Part shown: piece by piece, positions 62,565 to 64,000 of the stretch
Numbering within the stretch: the first letter of the stretch is position 1
Layout of the letters: each line of letters begins with the position of its first letter
Assembly: GCA_022836615.1 (NCBI GenBank)
Contig: MU405217.1
Coordinates: 62,001 to 126,000 of the forward strand
From: Annulohypoxylon bovei var. microspora
Taxonomy: Eukaryota; Ascomycota; Sordariomycetes; Xylariales; Hypoxylaceae
Direction: 5' to 3'
DNA length: 64,000 nt
Translations under genes and position numbers: made by a program
Notes under the pieces: generated by a model
Databases searched by the model: none
Told to the model about the DNA's origin: nothing
Seen by the model: the letters and a program-made list of their open reading frames with translations, nothing else

Positions 62565-64000
62565 CTATCAGGCTCGGCGGTGATTGGGCTGCAAGATAGG
62601 CTGAACTTAGGACGGATGGAGGCGTGTCGAACTAGCTATCATCTGCGGGCCTCCATGATGACCAATGCGATGCAGACACATGCGACTCGGGTAGTTGTGG
62701 GTAGCAGGTAATTAATGCAGGGGAAAACCAGAGGTACAATCACGGAGCTGTAGTTGCGAGCATGAGGAGAATCGTCGAAGCTTGAGTTGTATTAATCTAG
62801 GACAAGTTGGTCAAGTTGTTGGCTGAAAAAATAATAATATGGCTGGTAAGAGAGCTAAGCTTCTTCAGCTCTTTTACCAAGGCTGGCGAGAGTCGAAAAG
62901 AAGCCGGGATCTTTTTGCTTTTCCCTTTCGGACCTCCAGAGCCTTGCAACCTGGAAGCCTCCCGGTTTTTTTCGTTTGAATCCTGGCGCGGAAGACGGGT
63001 AATAACCCGTGTAATAGCCCGTGTACCCGGTAAGAAACAGATCTAGCCTCGTACAATAAATCACATACGGGCGTATTCCGTGGCGGGAAGATAGATGAAA
63101 GATGATGTCTTTATATTGTCCGTTATTTTGTGAGTAGCCGGCTGTCTTGAGAAAGAAGCGGTCAACCGTTGGACGGGGTTTTTATTAATGTAACTAGCTA
63201 TGCTTCTTGCATTCGTGAGTGGATTTTTACCTATTAGGTATGTTAGTCGAAAGGCGTCGGGGCTGAGAAGCCCTCAAACCCCAGAGCTGAATCTTTCTTG
63301 TCAGGTACAGTATAAGAGACCAAGACAGAGGGCTTGGAGAGCCATAAATAACGGTGGTTGGTTATGCCCCTCTCTAAACGAAATATATCTCAGTCAATAA
63401 AAGAGAGACATTAGTTTCCGACAAGGGCGACAATACGATAGTAATACTGACCTACCTAATCTGGTAATACACAATGTATAGGTATATATCAGGGTTATCC
63501 AAGTCGCAAGTGTCTCTTCACGTACCTGAGATAATAAATCACAAACTTCAAACGGTCGGTTTTAATTCACTTCAAAGGTTGTCCAATGATCGGGAAGAGC
63601 CGTGGCTCCGAACGGAAAAGGCCCTAGAGCTCTCAGATCTTTAATTAGATATCGACGGTGTGCCATATGTAGATCCTAGTTTAGCTTGTGATGTCATCCC
63701 CAGAATAGAACATTATGTTGGTGATGCTTTGTGCAAAGTGCATATAATAGAAAATGATGAAAAGAATATTGTTGGAAAGTGTGTTATTCTCGAGTATTTC
63801 TCAGTTGATAGTATTCGAGTTATTTTCAACTTAAGATTGCTGAAGAAGTTCGGATAGACATTTGTACTCTGATAGGTGGAGTCTTCAAGCTGTTTGACTT
63901 TTGCGAGTACCGCATATGTAAGTGAGCGGACCTGGCAGGAACGGTTACTGGCATATATATACACCCGATTACGTATGTACGGCACCACCACCATGAAATC
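62565..64000. other. 1.4 kb region upstream of the PhoD-like gene to the window edge
   Basis: Contains the PhoD-like gene promoter. A short minus/plus pair of open frames around 62807-63064 and a GTG-initiated 65-codon frame at 63660-63857 have no recognised content. A TAATAACCCGTGTAATAGCCCG-like duplication (AACCCGTGTA/AGCCCGTGTA) occurs near 63000-63025. No gene is supported. Confidence 0.5.

Noticed and set aside
63660..63857. 65-codon plus-strand frame near the window edge
   Set aside because: Starts with GTG, no upstream exon visible and no recognised domain.

Overview
This is a nuclear contig from a filamentous ascomycete. The coding genes have short spliceosomal introns (about 42-89 bp, one of 184 bp) with GTATGT/GTAAGT donors and CTAAC-type branch points. 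Families present include Tos1, a Fcy-type purine-cytosine permease, an EDEM mannosidase, PEX13, a Zn2Cys6 regulator and a PhoD-like protein, and the tRNA genes carry introns. Intergenic DNA is full of short (TAGG)n/(CCTA)n tracts. A Sordariomycete (perhaps Xylariales) is my inference from general look, not a demonstrated placement.

Layout. 1-508 is the 3' end of a membrane protein gene resembling the fungal rhodopsin/SAT4-domain family. After a 5 kb gap comes TOS1 (5519-7020, four exons). A plus-strand pair follows: a long-N-terminus aquaglyceroporin (9619-11350) and PEX13 (11872-13305). On the minus strand lie the purine-cytosine permease (15592-17289) and an APH-fold protein whose catalytic residues look lost (20143-21450). 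A two-exon gene for a 75-residue secreted, Kex2-site-containing cysteine peptide sits alone at 23370-23649. tRNA-Ala(AGC) with a 65-nt intron is at 25542-25678, and the EDEM/Mnl1 mannosidase at 26439-29736 (minus). A tandem Myb/SANT-like AT-hook protein (36075-37803, minus) is followed by an approximately 12 kb gene desert. That desert holds a 382-bp pogo/Fot1-type MITE (40458-40839). Next are a Leu3/LeuB-like Zn2Cys6 transcription factor (49673-52119, minus), a small Gln-rich hypothetical protein (53707-54052, plus), tRNA-Tyr(GTA) with a 16-nt intron (55601-55690), and a 1704-residue PhoD-like protein (57397-62564, minus).

The genes do not form a biosynthetic cluster. They are independent housekeeping and regulatory genes (wall glucan, membrane transport, peroxisome import, ER quality control, transcription) separated by unusually long non-coding gaps. 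The items most worth pursuing are the small secreted peptide gene, the APH-fold pseudokinase, the aquaglyceroporin whose second NPA box lacks the usual following arginine, and the MITE. Exon boundaries were derived by hand from frame continuity and splice motifs. All family assignments are from recognised motifs; no database search was run.
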